A DNA stretch of 64,000 nucleotides from positions 2,480,001 to 2,544,000 of the forward strand of contig CP119753.1 in NCBI GenBank assembly GCA_029319145.1, in the 5' to 3' direction. This DNA is from Microbacter sp. GSS18. Its GTDB lineage: Bacteria; Actinomycetota; Actinomycetes; Actinomycetales; Microbacteriaceae. Below, piece by piece: positions 35,226 through 43,910 of the stretch (position 1 is the stretch's first letter; the number at the start of each line of letters is the position of its first letter). The position numbers and the translations under genes are program-made. The notes below the pieces were generated by a model, which was not told where the DNA came from, did not search any database, and was given only the letters and a program-made list of their open reading frames with translations.

Positions 35226-35257
35226 GACATATTGGCAAACCGGTTGACCAATATGTC
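35226..35257 (-). promoter_or_regulatory. GntR-type operator before the nucleoside-hydrolase-like operon
   Basis: Arms GACATATTGG and CCAATATGTC flank an inner AACCGGTT. Read in the direction of the operon it contains TTGGTCAACCGGTTTGCCA, which matches 18 of 19 bases of the site at 40041-40059 in the gntR/kinase promoter. It is 42-73 bases before the start at 35184. The shared sequence implies one regulator. Confidence 0.75.
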
Positions 35258-35284
35258 GAGGCAGATCTGCCCCGCCCCGCCGTG

Positions 35285-35770
35285 TCATGCGGGCCGGCTC
35301 GACGACCCGATCCGCTCGCGCAGCGCTTCGACGACCAGCGCGTGGTCCTCCTCGGATGAGAGGCCCGACACCGTGACCGCGGCCACGACGCCGGCACCGC
35401 GGACCCTCACGGGGACCGACCCGCCCGCCAGTGCGTACTCACGCGGGTCGAACCACCCCGCCGCGGCGACATCCACGCCCTCGAGCCGCGCGACGACGCC
35501 CGCCGAGCTGCGCTCGAACCGGAAGACGACGGCAGCCTTGCGCCGGATCCAGTGCTCCTGATCCGCCGTGGCCCCGGGCAGGGCGGCGCGGAACAGGATC
35601 AGCCCCGAGGGCCGCCGCACGTCGATCGCGACGCCATGGCCGCGCTCCACCGCCCAGCGCCGCAGCAGGCTCCCCAGCTGCCACGCCTCCTCCTCATCGA
35701 AGGCGGCGTACGCCAGGTGCTCCTCATCCACATCCTGCGGGGTCGTGCTCTCGGTCTCGTCGGCCATCAT
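35285..35770 (-). CDS. UPF0303 family protein (heme-degrading-domain fold)
   Basis: The protein has 161 residues from 35770; a start one codon later (35767) is equally good given the AGGAG site. It shows the family features GVAIDVRRPSGLILFRAALPG, DQEHWIRRKAAVVFRFERSS, the glycine-rich GGSVPVRVRGAGVVAAVTVSGL and EEDHALVVEALRE. Such proteins share the GlcG/HbpS fold and are often found beside sugar catabolic genes, but their reaction is not settled. It is the last gene of the gntR-led minus-strand operon. Confidence 0.85.
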   Translation of the reverse strand: MMADETESTTPQDVDEEHLAYAAFDEEEAWQLGSLLRRWAVERGHGVAIDVRRPSGLILFRAALPGATADQEHWIRRKAAVVFRFERSSAGVVARLEGVDVAAAGWFDPREYALAGGSVPVRVRGAGVVAAVTVSGLSSEEDHALVVEALRERIGSSSRPA

Positions 35771-36041
35771 TCACTCCTCTCGTCGGTGAGCAGTTCCGGG
35801 GAACCACGATCGTGCTGAAGGAATCGGCGGGGAGATCGACGGAGACCACCCGCTCGCCGACGAGGAGGGACACCGGCATGTCCTCGCTGACGCAAGCGCC
35901 GAACCCCTCCATCCGCTGCGCCGGCCTATCCAGCTGCACGAGGACATCGGGCACCCTCGTCGGCTCGGCGACGGTCACGCCGTCCTGTCGACGCCACGGC
36001 ACGCTCCGCGTCGTCACCATCCAGCGGATGTCCGCGCTCAT
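35724..36041 (-). pseudogene. GH30 glycosidase remnant with large internal deletion
   Basis: The frame encodes 105 residues. Residues about 8-50 match the start of GH30 glucosylceramidase/xylanase-type enzymes, including the hallmark RMEGFGACVSE. The text then jumps directly to what looks like the very end of a GH30 beta-domain (VSLLVGERVVSVDLPADSFSTIVV). A complete enzyme has roughly 400 residues between these parts, including both catalytic glutamates, all absent here. The remaining frame runs past the expected end into the UPF0303 start. Its ATG overlaps the upstream gene (ATGA), so it still sits in the operon. It is either a pseudogene or a relic kept for coupling. Confidence 0.7.
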
Positions 36042-36928
36042 TGCTGCCCCTCCATCGGGTAGTCCACGAACGCGAAGAACGCGCCGTCGGGCGACCAGCT
36101 GTTGACGTTGATCGTGCCCTGTCCTCCGAAGACGTCGAGCACGACGGCCGGCTCACTCCAGCGACCCTCGGCGATCACCTTCAACTGCACCGGAAGGTCG
36201 GCCGGGTGCCCCTCGGTGCCGGGCGGGAAGCTGAGGTGCACGGCGCGCGTGCCGTCGGGCGAGACGTGCGGGAACCAGTTCACACGCTCGTCGAAGGTCA
36301 GCTGCTCGATGCCCGTCCCGTCCGGACGGACGCGCGCGATCTGCGCGTGACCCGGCACCGTCGAGAATCGCTCGGTGTTGAAGTAGATCCAGGCGCCATC
36401 GGGCGAGTACTCCGGTCCGTCGTCGGGCCCGGGCGGCACGGTGACCGGCGCATCCTCCTCGCCGTCGACGCCGACCGTGCGGACGACGGCGCTCTGCCAT
36501 CCGGCGTCCAGGTGCAGCGAGACGTATGCCAGCCGCTCGCCGTCCGGGCGGACCCCGTGGAGGAAGTGGTAGCGGTCGTCGGGAGCGCGTGTGATGCGCG
36601 CGGCCGTGCCGCCGGCGATCGGCGCGGCGTAGATGTTCCCATCGTTCGCCGACAGGTAGACCGTCTCGCCGTCCGGGGCGAGCACATGGTCGTTGTTGAG
36701 CTCGGGGAGCTGCTCGATGGCGATCTGCTCGAGCCCCCCGGACGCGTCGGCGGCGAGCCGCCACAGCACTCCGTCGCCGTTGAGCACGAGGTCGCCCGCT
36801 CGCGACCAGTTCGGAGCCTCGAGGAGCACGCTCCGATCGATGTGGACCGTGCGCACCTCGCCCGTCGCCGCATCCGCGACGCGTACGCGGCAGCTCTGTC
36901 CCGGCGCCAGCCGCCGCGCCCAGCCCAT
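36038..36928 (-). CDS. PD40/TolB-type beta-propeller protein (oligogalacturonate-lyase-like fold)
   Basis: The protein has 296 residues. Repeated WD40-like PD40 blades are visible: LNNDHVLAPDGETVYLSAND, FLHGVRPDGERLAYVS, GPEYSPDGAWIYFNTER, WFPHVSPDGTRAVHLS and SWSPDGAFFAFVDY. There is no signal peptide, which sets it apart from periplasmic TolB. Similar intracellular propellers near sugar genes are often annotated as oligogalacturonate lyase-like or TolB-like. The HxxH-type metal site of the lyase is not clear here. It is co-translated with both neighbours. The function is unassigned. Confidence 0.75.
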   Translation of the reverse strand: MGWARRLAPGQSCRVRVADAATGEVRTVHIDRSVLLEAPNWSRAGDLVLNGDGVLWRLAADASGGLEQIAIEQLPELNNDHVLAPDGETVYLSANDGNIYAAPIAGGTAARITRAPDDRYHFLHGVRPDGERLAYVSLHLDAGWQSAVVRTVGVDGEEDAPVTVPPGPDDGPEYSPDGAWIYFNTERFSTVPGHAQIARVRPDGTGIEQLTFDERVNWFPHVSPDGTRAVHLSFPPGTEGHPADLPVQLKVIAEGRWSEPAVVLDVFGGQGTINVNSWSPDGAFFAFVDYPMEGQQ

Positions 36929-37959
36929 CAGCGGGCTCCGAGGCGGCGACGCGCGGTGTCGATCGTCTCGAGGATCGACACCGTCTCGGCGTGGGTGTGC
37001 AGCGGAGACTCGGCCCGGCCCTCCCCGACGTAGGTCGCGAACGCCGTCGCCTCCCACGCCAGTCCGTCCATGAGCGCCACCCCGGTGGCATCCGCCCACT
37101 CCTGCGGAGGCTCGAACAGATCGTTGCTGCGCACCGTGATCGCGGTCGGCACATGGAAGGGCCCTGCGATCTCGATGCGCGCCTCGGCGCCGCAGATCGC
37201 GGCGACGGTCGGCGTGCGCGTGAGGATCGAGGTCATGAGCGTCGACTGCTCCGCCCCGTGGCCGAGGACGAGCGTCGACGTCGCGTCCACGCCGGAATCG
37301 GTCAGTGAACCGGTCACCTCGATGCGGTCGGGCGCGCCCAGCACCATCGAGTCCAGCTGCACCGGGTAGATCCCGAGGTCCAGGAGCGCGCCGCCGCCGG
37401 TCCCCGGCGCGAGCAGCCGGTGATGCGGGTCCTTGGCGAGCGGCTGGCCGTGATCGGCGATGACGGACATCGGGTCGCCGATCACGCCCTCCTCGATCAG
37501 CCGCCGGATCAGCAGCGACTGCGGCTGGTAGCGGCTCCACATCGCCTCCATGAGGAAGACGCCCGCGCGAGTCGCGGCCTCGATCAGAGTTCGCGCGTCG
37601 GCCGGTGTGATCGCCAGCGGCTTCTCGACGAGCACGTCCTTGCCGGCCGCGATGGCCCGCAGCCCGAGGTCGAGGTGCTCGCTCTGGGGCGCCGCGATGT
37701 ACACGACGTCGACGTGCGGATCGGCCAGCAGCGCGTCGACGTCCGTGTGGGACCGCTCGATGCCGTGGCGGACGGCGAAGTCGGCCGCGCGCTCCGGCGA
37801 GCGCGCCGCGACCGCCGTAATCCGCTGCGCGGTGTGGGCTGAGACGGCATCGACGAAGAACCCGGCGATCCAGCCGGCGCCGATCACGCCCCAGCGCAGC
37901 GCCGGCTCGCCGCGGGCGGGGAGGAAGGTGTCGAACTCGGGAAGGGATGACGGCAGCAT
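36928..37959 (-). CDS. Gfo/Idh/MocA oxidoreductase, candidate D-apiose dehydrogenase
   Basis: The protein has 343 residues. The NAD(P)-binding Rossmann motif is GVIGAGWIAG (24-33) and the family motif is EKPLAITPADA near 117. The C-terminal beta-sheet domain contains GGGALLDLGIYPV, where Asp and Tyr take the catalytic positions. D-apiose dehydrogenase (ApdH) belongs to this family, and the divergent operon encodes the rest of an apionate pathway, so oxidation of D-apiose to its lactone is the favoured role. Other sugar dehydrogenase activities cannot be excluded. It overlaps the downstream propeller gene (TGATG). Confidence 0.85.
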   Translation of the reverse strand: MLPSSLPEFDTFLPARGEPALRWGVIGAGWIAGFFVDAVSAHTAQRITAVAARSPERAADFAVRHGIERSHTDVDALLADPHVDVVYIAAPQSEHLDLGLRAIAAGKDVLVEKPLAITPADARTLIEAATRAGVFLMEAMWSRYQPQSLLIRRLIEEGVIGDPMSVIADHGQPLAKDPHHRLLAPGTGGGALLDLGIYPVQLDSMVLGAPDRIEVTGSLTDSGVDATSTLVLGHGAEQSTLMTSILTRTPTVAAICGAEARIEIAGPFHVPTAITVRSNDLFEPPQEWADATGVALMDGLAWEATAFATYVGEGRAESPLHTHAETVSILETIDTARRRLGAR

Positions 37960-37979
37960 GCGGAGCTCCTGGTGCGGGG

Positions 37980-39230
37980 TCAGCGCGGCTCTCGCACGCC
38001 GACGCGCACGAGGTGGTCGTTCACGAAGCGGCCGTCGGGGTCGAGCCGCTCGAACACGGCGCGGGCGTCCGCCAGCCGTGGCACGACGCGCTCGATCGCG
38101 GCGCGGTCGAACCGGTGGACCTTGCCCCAGTGCGGGCGGGCCGAGAACGGCGCGAGGGCGTCTTCGATGGCCGGGAGCAGACCCCATACGGCATCCGGGT
38201 GGTCGTACCAGGTGAAGTGGATGATGACGCTGTCGCGCTCGTACGCCGGGCTCAGCCACAGGTCGTCGGCGGAGGCGGTGCGCACCTCGGTCCAGATGAG
38301 GTGCGGGCGGATGGCATCGGCCAGCGCGTGCACCGCACGAAGGGCGCCCACCGCGTCGGCGCGCGAGACGAAGTACTCGGTCTGGATCTCCTCGCCGAAG
38401 GACGGCTGGGCGTCGAGGCGGAAGTGCGGCAGGCGCAGCATCCACGGGCCCGGGACGCCGTCGAGCTCGGTGACGTTGTCGTCGCCGCTGAGCGGCGACT
38501 CGTCGCCGGTCGCGCGCACGCCGTCGAGGATCGTCTCGGGCACGGAGTCGTCGTCGGATTCCAGCCGGGTCTTCACCCAGACGTGCGCGATGGTGTCCGG
38601 CTCCCAGCGCGAGAACAGCGACACGCTGTACCCGGCACCGGTGACGGCCCCGAGATCCGCGAGCGCGGCGTCCCATGTCACGCCCGTGTAGAGGTCCTGG
38701 CGCACACGGAAGGCGGGCACGATGTCGAGGGTCACCGCCACGACGATGCCGAAGGCGCCGAGGCCCACCACGAGGGCGGCGAAGTCGGTGTCCCCGCGCC
38801 GCACCTCGTGCAGCTCGCCGTCGGCGCCGACGTAGGTCAGTGCGCGCACGGATGCCGACAGCACCGGATTGGCGTCCCCCGAGCCGTGCGTGCCGGTCGC
38901 CGTCGCGCCGGCGACGTTGATGTGCGGCAGGGAGCCCATGTTGCGCAGCGCCCACCCCCGCTCGTCGAGCCACACCGCCAGCACCCCGTACCGGGTGCCG
39001 GCCGCGACCGTGACGGTCGCCGCATCCTCGTCGAGCGCGAACACCGGCGGGAGCCCGGTGACGTCGATCAGCGTGCCGGTCGTGTCGGGCAGATCGGTGA
39101 ACGAATGACGCGTGCCGAGCGCGTGGACGCGCCCGGTCCCGGCGACCGCCGCCCGCACGTCGGCGACGGACGTCGCCTCGACGATGCGGGGCGCGGTGTA
39201 TTCGTAGGTCCCGGCCCAGTTCCTCGCCAT
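37980..39230 (-). CDS. FAD-linked alditol oxidase (AldO family)
   Basis: The protein has 416 residues. The covalent FAD site is in LGTRHSF, with His42 at the position that binds flavin in Streptomyces alditol oxidase. MGSLPHINVAGATATGTHGSG is the family FAD-binding segment and ARPHWGKVH near residue 370 is the conserved C-terminal motif with catalytic Lys. It would oxidise the primary alcohol of a sugar alcohol to an aldehyde and make hydrogen peroxide in the cytoplasm. In this cluster it may feed an alditol, possibly a branched one such as apiitol, into the same pathway; that is inference. It lies 32 bases from gntR. Confidence 0.87.
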   Translation of the reverse strand: MARNWAGTYEYTAPRIVEATSVADVRAAVAGTGRVHALGTRHSFTDLPDTTGTLIDVTGLPPVFALDEDAATVTVAAGTRYGVLAVWLDERGWALRNMGSLPHINVAGATATGTHGSGDANPVLSASVRALTYVGADGELHEVRRGDTDFAALVVGLGAFGIVVAVTLDIVPAFRVRQDLYTGVTWDAALADLGAVTGAGYSVSLFSRWEPDTIAHVWVKTRLESDDDSVPETILDGVRATGDESPLSGDDNVTELDGVPGPWMLRLPHFRLDAQPSFGEEIQTEYFVSRADAVGALRAVHALADAIRPHLIWTEVRTASADDLWLSPAYERDSVIIHFTWYDHPDAVWGLLPAIEDALAPFSARPHWGKVHRFDRAAIERVVPRLADARAVFERLDPDGRFVNDHLVRVGVREPR

Positions 39231-39262
39231 GGGACTCCTCTCGCCCGCGGCGGGCCGCGGTG

Positions 39263-40000
39263 TCAGGGGGTGGCTTCGGCGGCGAGCCGCGCCGAAGCGG
39301 TGGTCATGTGCTCCGCCATCGCAGCGGCCGCCTCGTTCTCGTCGTGGGCGGACACGGCGGCGAAGACCGCCTGATGCTCGGCGATGGCGGCCCTCGCGGA
39401 TGCCTCGTCCTGCACGGCACGGTCGGCGTACACCTGCAGCAGCGAACGGACGACCGCGAGCAGATCCACCAGGGTGTCGTTGCCGGCGGCGGCGGACAGC
39501 GCGGTGTGGAAGTCCAGGTCGGCGCGCGCCAGAGCCTTGAGATTGTCGGTTCCGGCCCGCATGCGATCCAGCGTCGACGACAGCGCGTCGAGGTCGGCGG
39601 CGGTCGCGCGGGACGCCGCGAGGCGCGCCACGTAGATCTCCAGCCCCGACCGCAGCTCGAGCAGCTCGACCGTGCTCTTGCGCCCGATCAGCAGCCCCCA
39701 GCGGAGAGTCTGCGGCAGCAGGTCGCTCGCCGTGCCGCGCAGGTACGTGCCCGAGCCGGGGCGCACATCGACGATGCCCAGGATCTCGAGGGCGGCGAGC
39801 GCCTCGCGCACGGCCGACCGTCCGACTTCGAGGGTGAGCGCGAGCTGGCGCTCGGGGGGCAGGCGCGTGCCGGGCTCGATGGATCCGCTCGTGAAGAGGT
39901 CCATGAGGCGACGCGCGACCTCGGACACCGGGGTCCCCGCCGGCAGTGCGCCGAGCGATGCCGTGATCTCGGCCGAGCGGTCGTCGCGATAGGCGGGCAT
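39263..40000 (-). CDS. GntR-family regulator (FadR subfamily, FCD domain)
   Basis: The protein has 245 residues from the ATG at 40000; an open frame continues upstream but would include the operator. The winged helix is at about 28-90 (EVARRLMDLFTSGSIEPGTRLPPERQLA, then VGRSAVREALAALEILGIVDVRPGSGTYL). The helical FCD domain follows, with Asp/His ligands (DLDFHTALSAAAGN, then EHQAVFAAVSAHD). It is divergent from the erythrulose kinase gene. The operator between them recurs before the nucleoside-hydrolase-like genes, which suggests it governs three operons. Confidence 0.9.
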   Translation of the reverse strand: MPAYRDDRSAEITASLGALPAGTPVSEVARRLMDLFTSGSIEPGTRLPPERQLALTLEVGRSAVREALAALEILGIVDVRPGSGTYLRGTASDLLPQTLRWGLLIGRKSTVELLELRSGLEIYVARLAASRATAADLDALSSTLDRMRAGTDNLKALARADLDFHTALSAAAGNDTLVDLLAVVRSLLQVYADRAVQDEASARAAIAEHQAVFAAVSAHDENEAAAAMAEHMTTASARLAAEATP

Positions 40001-40040
40001 GCGAACAAGATACCCCGCGAGTGCCGTCCATGTCTTGCAA

Positions 40041-40059
40041 TTGGTCAACCGGTTTGTCA
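40041..40059. promoter_or_regulatory. GntR operator in the gntR/kinase divergent promoter
   Basis: TTGGTCAACCGGTTTGTCA holds the inner palindrome AACCGGTT with TTGGTC/TTTGTCA flanks. It lies 41-59 bases from the gntR start and 70-88 bases from the kinase start. It is one base different over 19 from the site before the operon at 35184. Confidence 0.75.
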
Positions 40060-40128
40060 CACTGGTGTCCATTCACCCGTCCCCCGCGCCCGGTGGGACC
40101 CCGATGCGAACGAACCGAGGAGCCGCGA

Positions 40129-41873
40129 TGACGCGACTGTGGAACGAGCCCGCCGACTTCGCGGACGAGATGATCGAGGGCTTCGTGGCTGCGAACAGCC
40201 GGTATGTGCGTCGCGTGACCGGCGGTGTGGTGCGGTCGACGGTCGTGCCCGCGGGCCAGGTCGCGGTGGTCGTGGGCGGTGGATCGGGCCACTACCCGGC
40301 GTTCGCGGGCTTGGTGGGTCCGGGGTTCGCGCATGGCGCGGCGATGGGGAATCTGTTCGCGTCGCCGTCGACGCAGCAGGTGCACGCGGTCGCGAAGGCA
40401 GCAGATGCCGGCGGCGGCGTGTTCTTCTCGTACGGCAACTACGCCGGCGACGTGCTGAACTTCGACGCGGCCCAGGAGCGGCTCCGCGCCGAAGGCATCC
40501 CGTGCGAGACGGTCACAGTGACCGACGACATCTTCTCCGCACGCGTGGCCGAGAAGCACAAGCGTCGCGGCATCGCCGGGGACCTGACGGTGTTCCGCAT
40601 CGCGGCCGCTGCGGCGGAGTCCGGTGCGGACCTCGCGGAAGTGACCCGCCTGGCACGGCTGGCGAACGAGCGGACCCGGTCGTTCGGGGTCGCGTTCACC
40701 GGCTGCACCCTCCCCGGCGCTGAGCAGCCGCTGTTCTCCGTCCCGGAGGGACGCATGGCCGTGGGGCTCGGGATCCACGGCGAGCCCGGCATCGACGAAA
40801 CCGACATCCCCACCGCCGACGGCCTGGCCGAGATGCTGGTTTCCCGCCTTCTCGAGGAGCTGCCCGAGGGGGTCGAAGACGCCGCCGGCGCGCGGGTGAT
40901 CCCGGTGCTGAACGGACTGGGGTCGCTGAAGTACGAGGAGATGTTCGTCGTTTACCGGCGCATCGCGCAGCTGCTCGAGAACGCCGGGCTCGAGATCGTC
41001 GACCCGCACGTGGGCGAGTACTGCACGAGCTTCGACATGGCCGGCACCTCGCTCACCCTCTTCTGGCTCACCGACGAGCTCGAGCAGCTGTGGGAGACCC
41101 CCGTCGACACCCCCGCCTACCGGCGCGGCGCGGTCGCCGCCGCCGCGCGCGCCGATGTCACGACGGATGCCGCGGCCGCCGCATCCGAGATCCCGCCCAC
41201 CGATGCCGAGTCGCGTGCGCTCGCGGCGACGGTGCAGCATGCCCTGAAGACGATCGCGGACACCGTCGATGCGCACGTCGACGAGCTCGGCCGCATCGAC
41301 GCGATCGCCGGCGACGGCGACCACGGCATCGGCATGCAGCGCGGCTCGCACGCGGCCGTCACCGGCGGCACGGCCGCCTTCGAGGCCGGCGCGGGCGCCC
41401 GCACGACCCTCGAACGGGCGGCGGATGCCTGGTCCGACCGCGCCGGCGGCACCTCGGGCGCCCTGTGGGGTGTCATCCTCACCCGCCTCGCCGCCGCGCT
41501 CGGCGACACCGCCCGGCCCGGTGCCGCCGAGGTCGCCGCGGGCGTCGCCGACGCCGTCGCCGCGGTGATGTCGTACGGCAAGGCCGAGGTGGGCGACAAG
41601 ACGATGGTCGACGCCCTCGTCCCCTTCTCGCAGGCGCTCACCGACGCCGTCGAGCAGGGCGCACCGTTCACCGAAGCGTGGTCGGTCGCCGCCGCTGCCG
41701 CCACCAGCGCCGCCACCGCGACCGCCGACCTTCTCCCCCGCATGGGCCGTGCACGCTCGCACGGCGAGCACAGCGTGGGCACTCCTGACCCGGGGGCGAT
41801 CTCGTTCGCCCTCATCGTGACCGCCGTGGGCGATGTGCTCGCGGCCGACCTCGTCCCGGAGGACCGAGCATGA
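40129..41873 (+). CDS. lerK: Dihydroxyacetone-kinase-family enzyme, probable L-erythrulose kinase
   Basis: The protein has 581 residues and fuses both kinase domains. The DhaK-like domain (about 1-330) has [16 protein letters not shown] and GIHGEPG, whose His217 forms a covalent hemiaminal with the ketose. The ATP-binding DhaL-like domain (about 370-580) has the magnesium motif [11 protein letters not shown] and GGTSGALWG. The ATP-dependent type phosphorylates dihydroxyacetone or erythrulose. Linked erythrulose-phosphate isomerases favour L-erythrulose as the substrate, giving L-erythrulose 1-phosphate. D-erythrulose kinase is the main alternative. It opens the seven-gene plus-strand operon and overlaps the next gene by ATGA. 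Confidence 0.85.
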
Positions 41874-42352
41874 CCGACATCACTCCCGCTCCGCTTCGCA
41901 TCGTCATCGGCTGCGACGACGCCGGCTACGACTACAAGGAGATCCTCAAGAAGGACCTCGAGAACAGCGCCGGCGTCGCGTCGGTGGTCGACGTGGGCGT
42001 CGACGCCGACGGGCACACCCCGTACCCGAAGGTCGCGATCGAGGCCGCCCAGCAGGTCGCCGCGGGCGACGCCGACCGGGCGCTGCTGATCTGCGGCACG
42101 GGCCTGGGGGTCGCGATCGCGGCGAACAAGGTGCCCGGCATCCGCGCCGTCACCGCGCACGACTCGTTCTCGGTCGAGCGGGGCGTGCTGTCCAACAACG
42201 CCCAGGTCCTCACCATGGGCCAGCGCGTCGTCGGCATCGAACTCGCCCGCCGCCTCGTCCGCGAGTGGCTCACCTACCGCTTCGACGAGACCAGCGCATC
42301 GGCGGCGAAGGTCGCCGTGATCGGCGAGTACGAGACCACCGGCTCCTGCTGA
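41870..42352 (+). CDS. derI: RpiB/LacAB-type isomerase, probable D-erythrulose-4-phosphate isomerase
   Basis: The protein has 160 residues, the normal length for RpiB. It has [11 protein letters not shown] at the start, [20 protein letters not shown] with the family Cys, and a later [25 protein letters not shown]. In mycobacterial tetritol pathways an RpiB homologue (DerI) converts D-erythrulose 4-phosphate to D-erythrose 4-phosphate, and the kinase and TPI homologue beside it make that the most likely role. Ribose-5-phosphate isomerase activity is the alternative. ATGA overlap upstream and TGATG downstream. Confidence 0.82.
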   Translation: MTDITPAPLRIVIGCDDAGYDYKEILKKDLENSAGVASVVDVGVDADGHTPYPKVAIEAAQQVAAGDADRALLICGTGLGVAIAANKVPGIRAVTAHDSFSVERGVLSNNAQVLTMGQRVVGIELARRLVREWLTYRFDETSASAAKVAVIGEYETTGSC

Positions 42353-43119
42353 TGCCCGGACCCGTCACCGTCGGGGTGAGCCTGAAGACCTACTTCGGCC
42401 ACCAGCAGGCCCGCGACTGGTTCGACCTCGTCGCCGGCCGCGTCGCCGCGCACCCCGCGGTCACGGCCGGGGCGGTCAGCTTCTTCGTCATCCCGACCTA
42501 CCTGCAGATCCCCGCCGCCCTCGACGCGTTCGCCGGGACGCCGGTGCTGATCGGCGCGCAGGACGTCTCGGAGTACGAGCCGGGGGCGTACACCGGCGAG
42601 GTCTCCGCCGCCGAACTCGCCGAGGCGGGCGTCCGCGTCGCCGAGATCGGTCACGCCGAGCGCCGCCGCCTGTTCGGCGAGACCGACGAGGTCACCGCCG
42701 CGAAGGCCGCGGCATCCCTCCGCCACGGGCTGACGCCGGTGCTGTGCCTCGGCGAGAGCGAGCGGATGCCGGTCGCCAACGCCGCGGCAGCAACGGTCGC
42801 GCAGCTGCACGCCGACCTCGTCGGCGCCCCGGCCGGACCGGTCACCGTCGCCTACGAGCCCGTGTGGGCGATCGGAGCCGCCGAGCCCGCGCCCATCGAC
42901 CACATCGCCGGCGTCGCCCTCGCCCTCCGGGAGGCCCTCGACGCGCAGCCGGGACGGGAAGGGTCTGCGGTGATCTACGGCGGATCGGCCGGCCCCGGCC
43001 TGCTCACGCGTCTCGACGACTCCGTCGACGGGCTCTTCCTCGGCCGCTTCGCCCACGACTCCGGCAATCTCCTCGCGGTCCTCGACGAGGCGGCGGCCCT
43101 CGCGGAGGCCCGCGCATGA
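42352..43119 (+). CDS. lerI: Triose-phosphate-isomerase homologue, probable L-erythrulose-1-phosphate isomerase
   Basis: The protein has 255 residues. The TPI catalytic set is intact: Lys12 in VSLKTYFG, His101 in EIGHAERR and Glu169 in VAYEPVWAIG, with the phosphate-binding YGGSAGPG near the end. Divergence from housekeeping TPI and the operon context match LerI, which converts L-erythrulose 1-phosphate to D-erythrulose 4-phosphate. It is translationally coupled to both neighbours. Confidence 0.82.
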   Translation: MPGPVTVGVSLKTYFGHQQARDWFDLVAGRVAAHPAVTAGAVSFFVIPTYLQIPAALDAFAGTPVLIGAQDVSEYEPGAYTGEVSAAELAEAGVRVAEIGHAERRRLFGETDEVTAAKAAASLRHGLTPVLCLGESERMPVANAAAATVAQLHADLVGAPAGPVTVAYEPVWAIGAAEPAPIDHIAGVALALREALDAQPGREGSAVIYGGSAGPGLLTRLDDSVDGLFLGRFAHDSGNLLAVLDEAAALAEARA

Positions 43120-43910
43120 TCGGCCTGGGAACTTACGCCTACTTCTGGCAGCACTCCGACCGCGTTCCCGCGCCGTTGTCGCTCATCGGCGCCTTCGAGG
43201 ACACGAAGGCGCAGGGCGTCGACCTGTTCCAGATCTGCGACTACGCGCCGCTCGAGTCGATGACGGATGCCGAGCTGCGCGATGCCGCCGCCGCCGCTCG
43301 CGACCTCGGCCTCACGATCGAGCTCGGCACGAAGGGCATCGAGCCCGAGCGGCTGGCGCGCTTCCTCGAGATCGCCGGCGTCTTCGATGCCCGCCTCGTG
43401 CGGAGCATGCTCTACAGCCCCGACACCCGGCCCACGCTCGCCGAGGGCGAGGCGTGGCTGCGGCAGGCGCTGCCCGCGTACGAAGCGGCCGGGGTGACCC
43501 TCGCCCTGGAGACGTACGAGCAGCTGGCGACCGCCGACCTGGTCGGGCTCGTCGAGCGCGTCGGCAGCGAGCAGCTCGGGATCTGCCTGGACCCCGGCAA
43601 CGTCGTGGCGCGGCTCGAGCGCCCCCGCGACTGCGTCGAGGCCACGGCATCCCTCGTGAAGAACGTCCACGTCAAGGACTTCGCCTTCGCGCGCCAGCCC
43701 GGGTGGGTGGGCTTCACCTACAGCGGCGCCCGCATGGGCGAGGGCCTGCACGACTACCTGCACCTGCTCGAGACCGTCCGCCCGCGCGAGCGCGGCGTCA
43801 ACGAGATCGTCGAGCACTGGCTGCCCTGGCAGGGCGATGCCGAGACCACCATCCGAACCGAGCGGGACTGGACCCGCGCCACGATCGATTACCTGAGGAG
43901 CACACGATGA
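43116..43910 (+). CDS. oiaC: TIM-barrel protein, probable 3-oxo-isoapionate decarboxylase
   Basis: The protein has 264 residues of the xylose-isomerase-like TIM-barrel family. Metal ligands are expected at Glu in LALETYEQ, Asp in ICLDPGN, His in VHVKDF and Glu in NEIVEHW. OiaC from apionate pathways belongs to this family and decarboxylates 3-oxo-isoapionate to L-erythrulose, the substrate of the kinase encoded first in this operon. A generic sugar isomerase/epimerase annotation would be the fallback. It overlaps neighbours by ATGA at both ends. Confidence 0.75.
   Translation: MIGLGTYAYFWQHSDRVPAPLSLIGAFEDTKAQGVDLFQICDYAPLESMTDAELRDAAAAARDLGLTIELGTKGIEPERLARFLEIAGVFDARLVRSMLYSPDTRPTLAEGEAWLRQALPAYEAAGVTLALETYEQLATADLVGLVERVGSEQLGICLDPGNVVARLERPRDCVEATASLVKNVHVKDFAFARQPGWVGFTYSGARMGEGLHDYLHLLETVRPRERGVNEIVEHWLPWQGDAETTIRTERDWTRATIDYLRSTR

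Noticed and set aside
37980..41771. 1263-codon minus-strand frame covering the oxidase, gntR and half of the kinase gene
   Set aside because: Only its C-terminal 416 codons (AldO) make sense. The rest runs antisense to the kinase and in another frame through gntR, so the start at 39230 was used.
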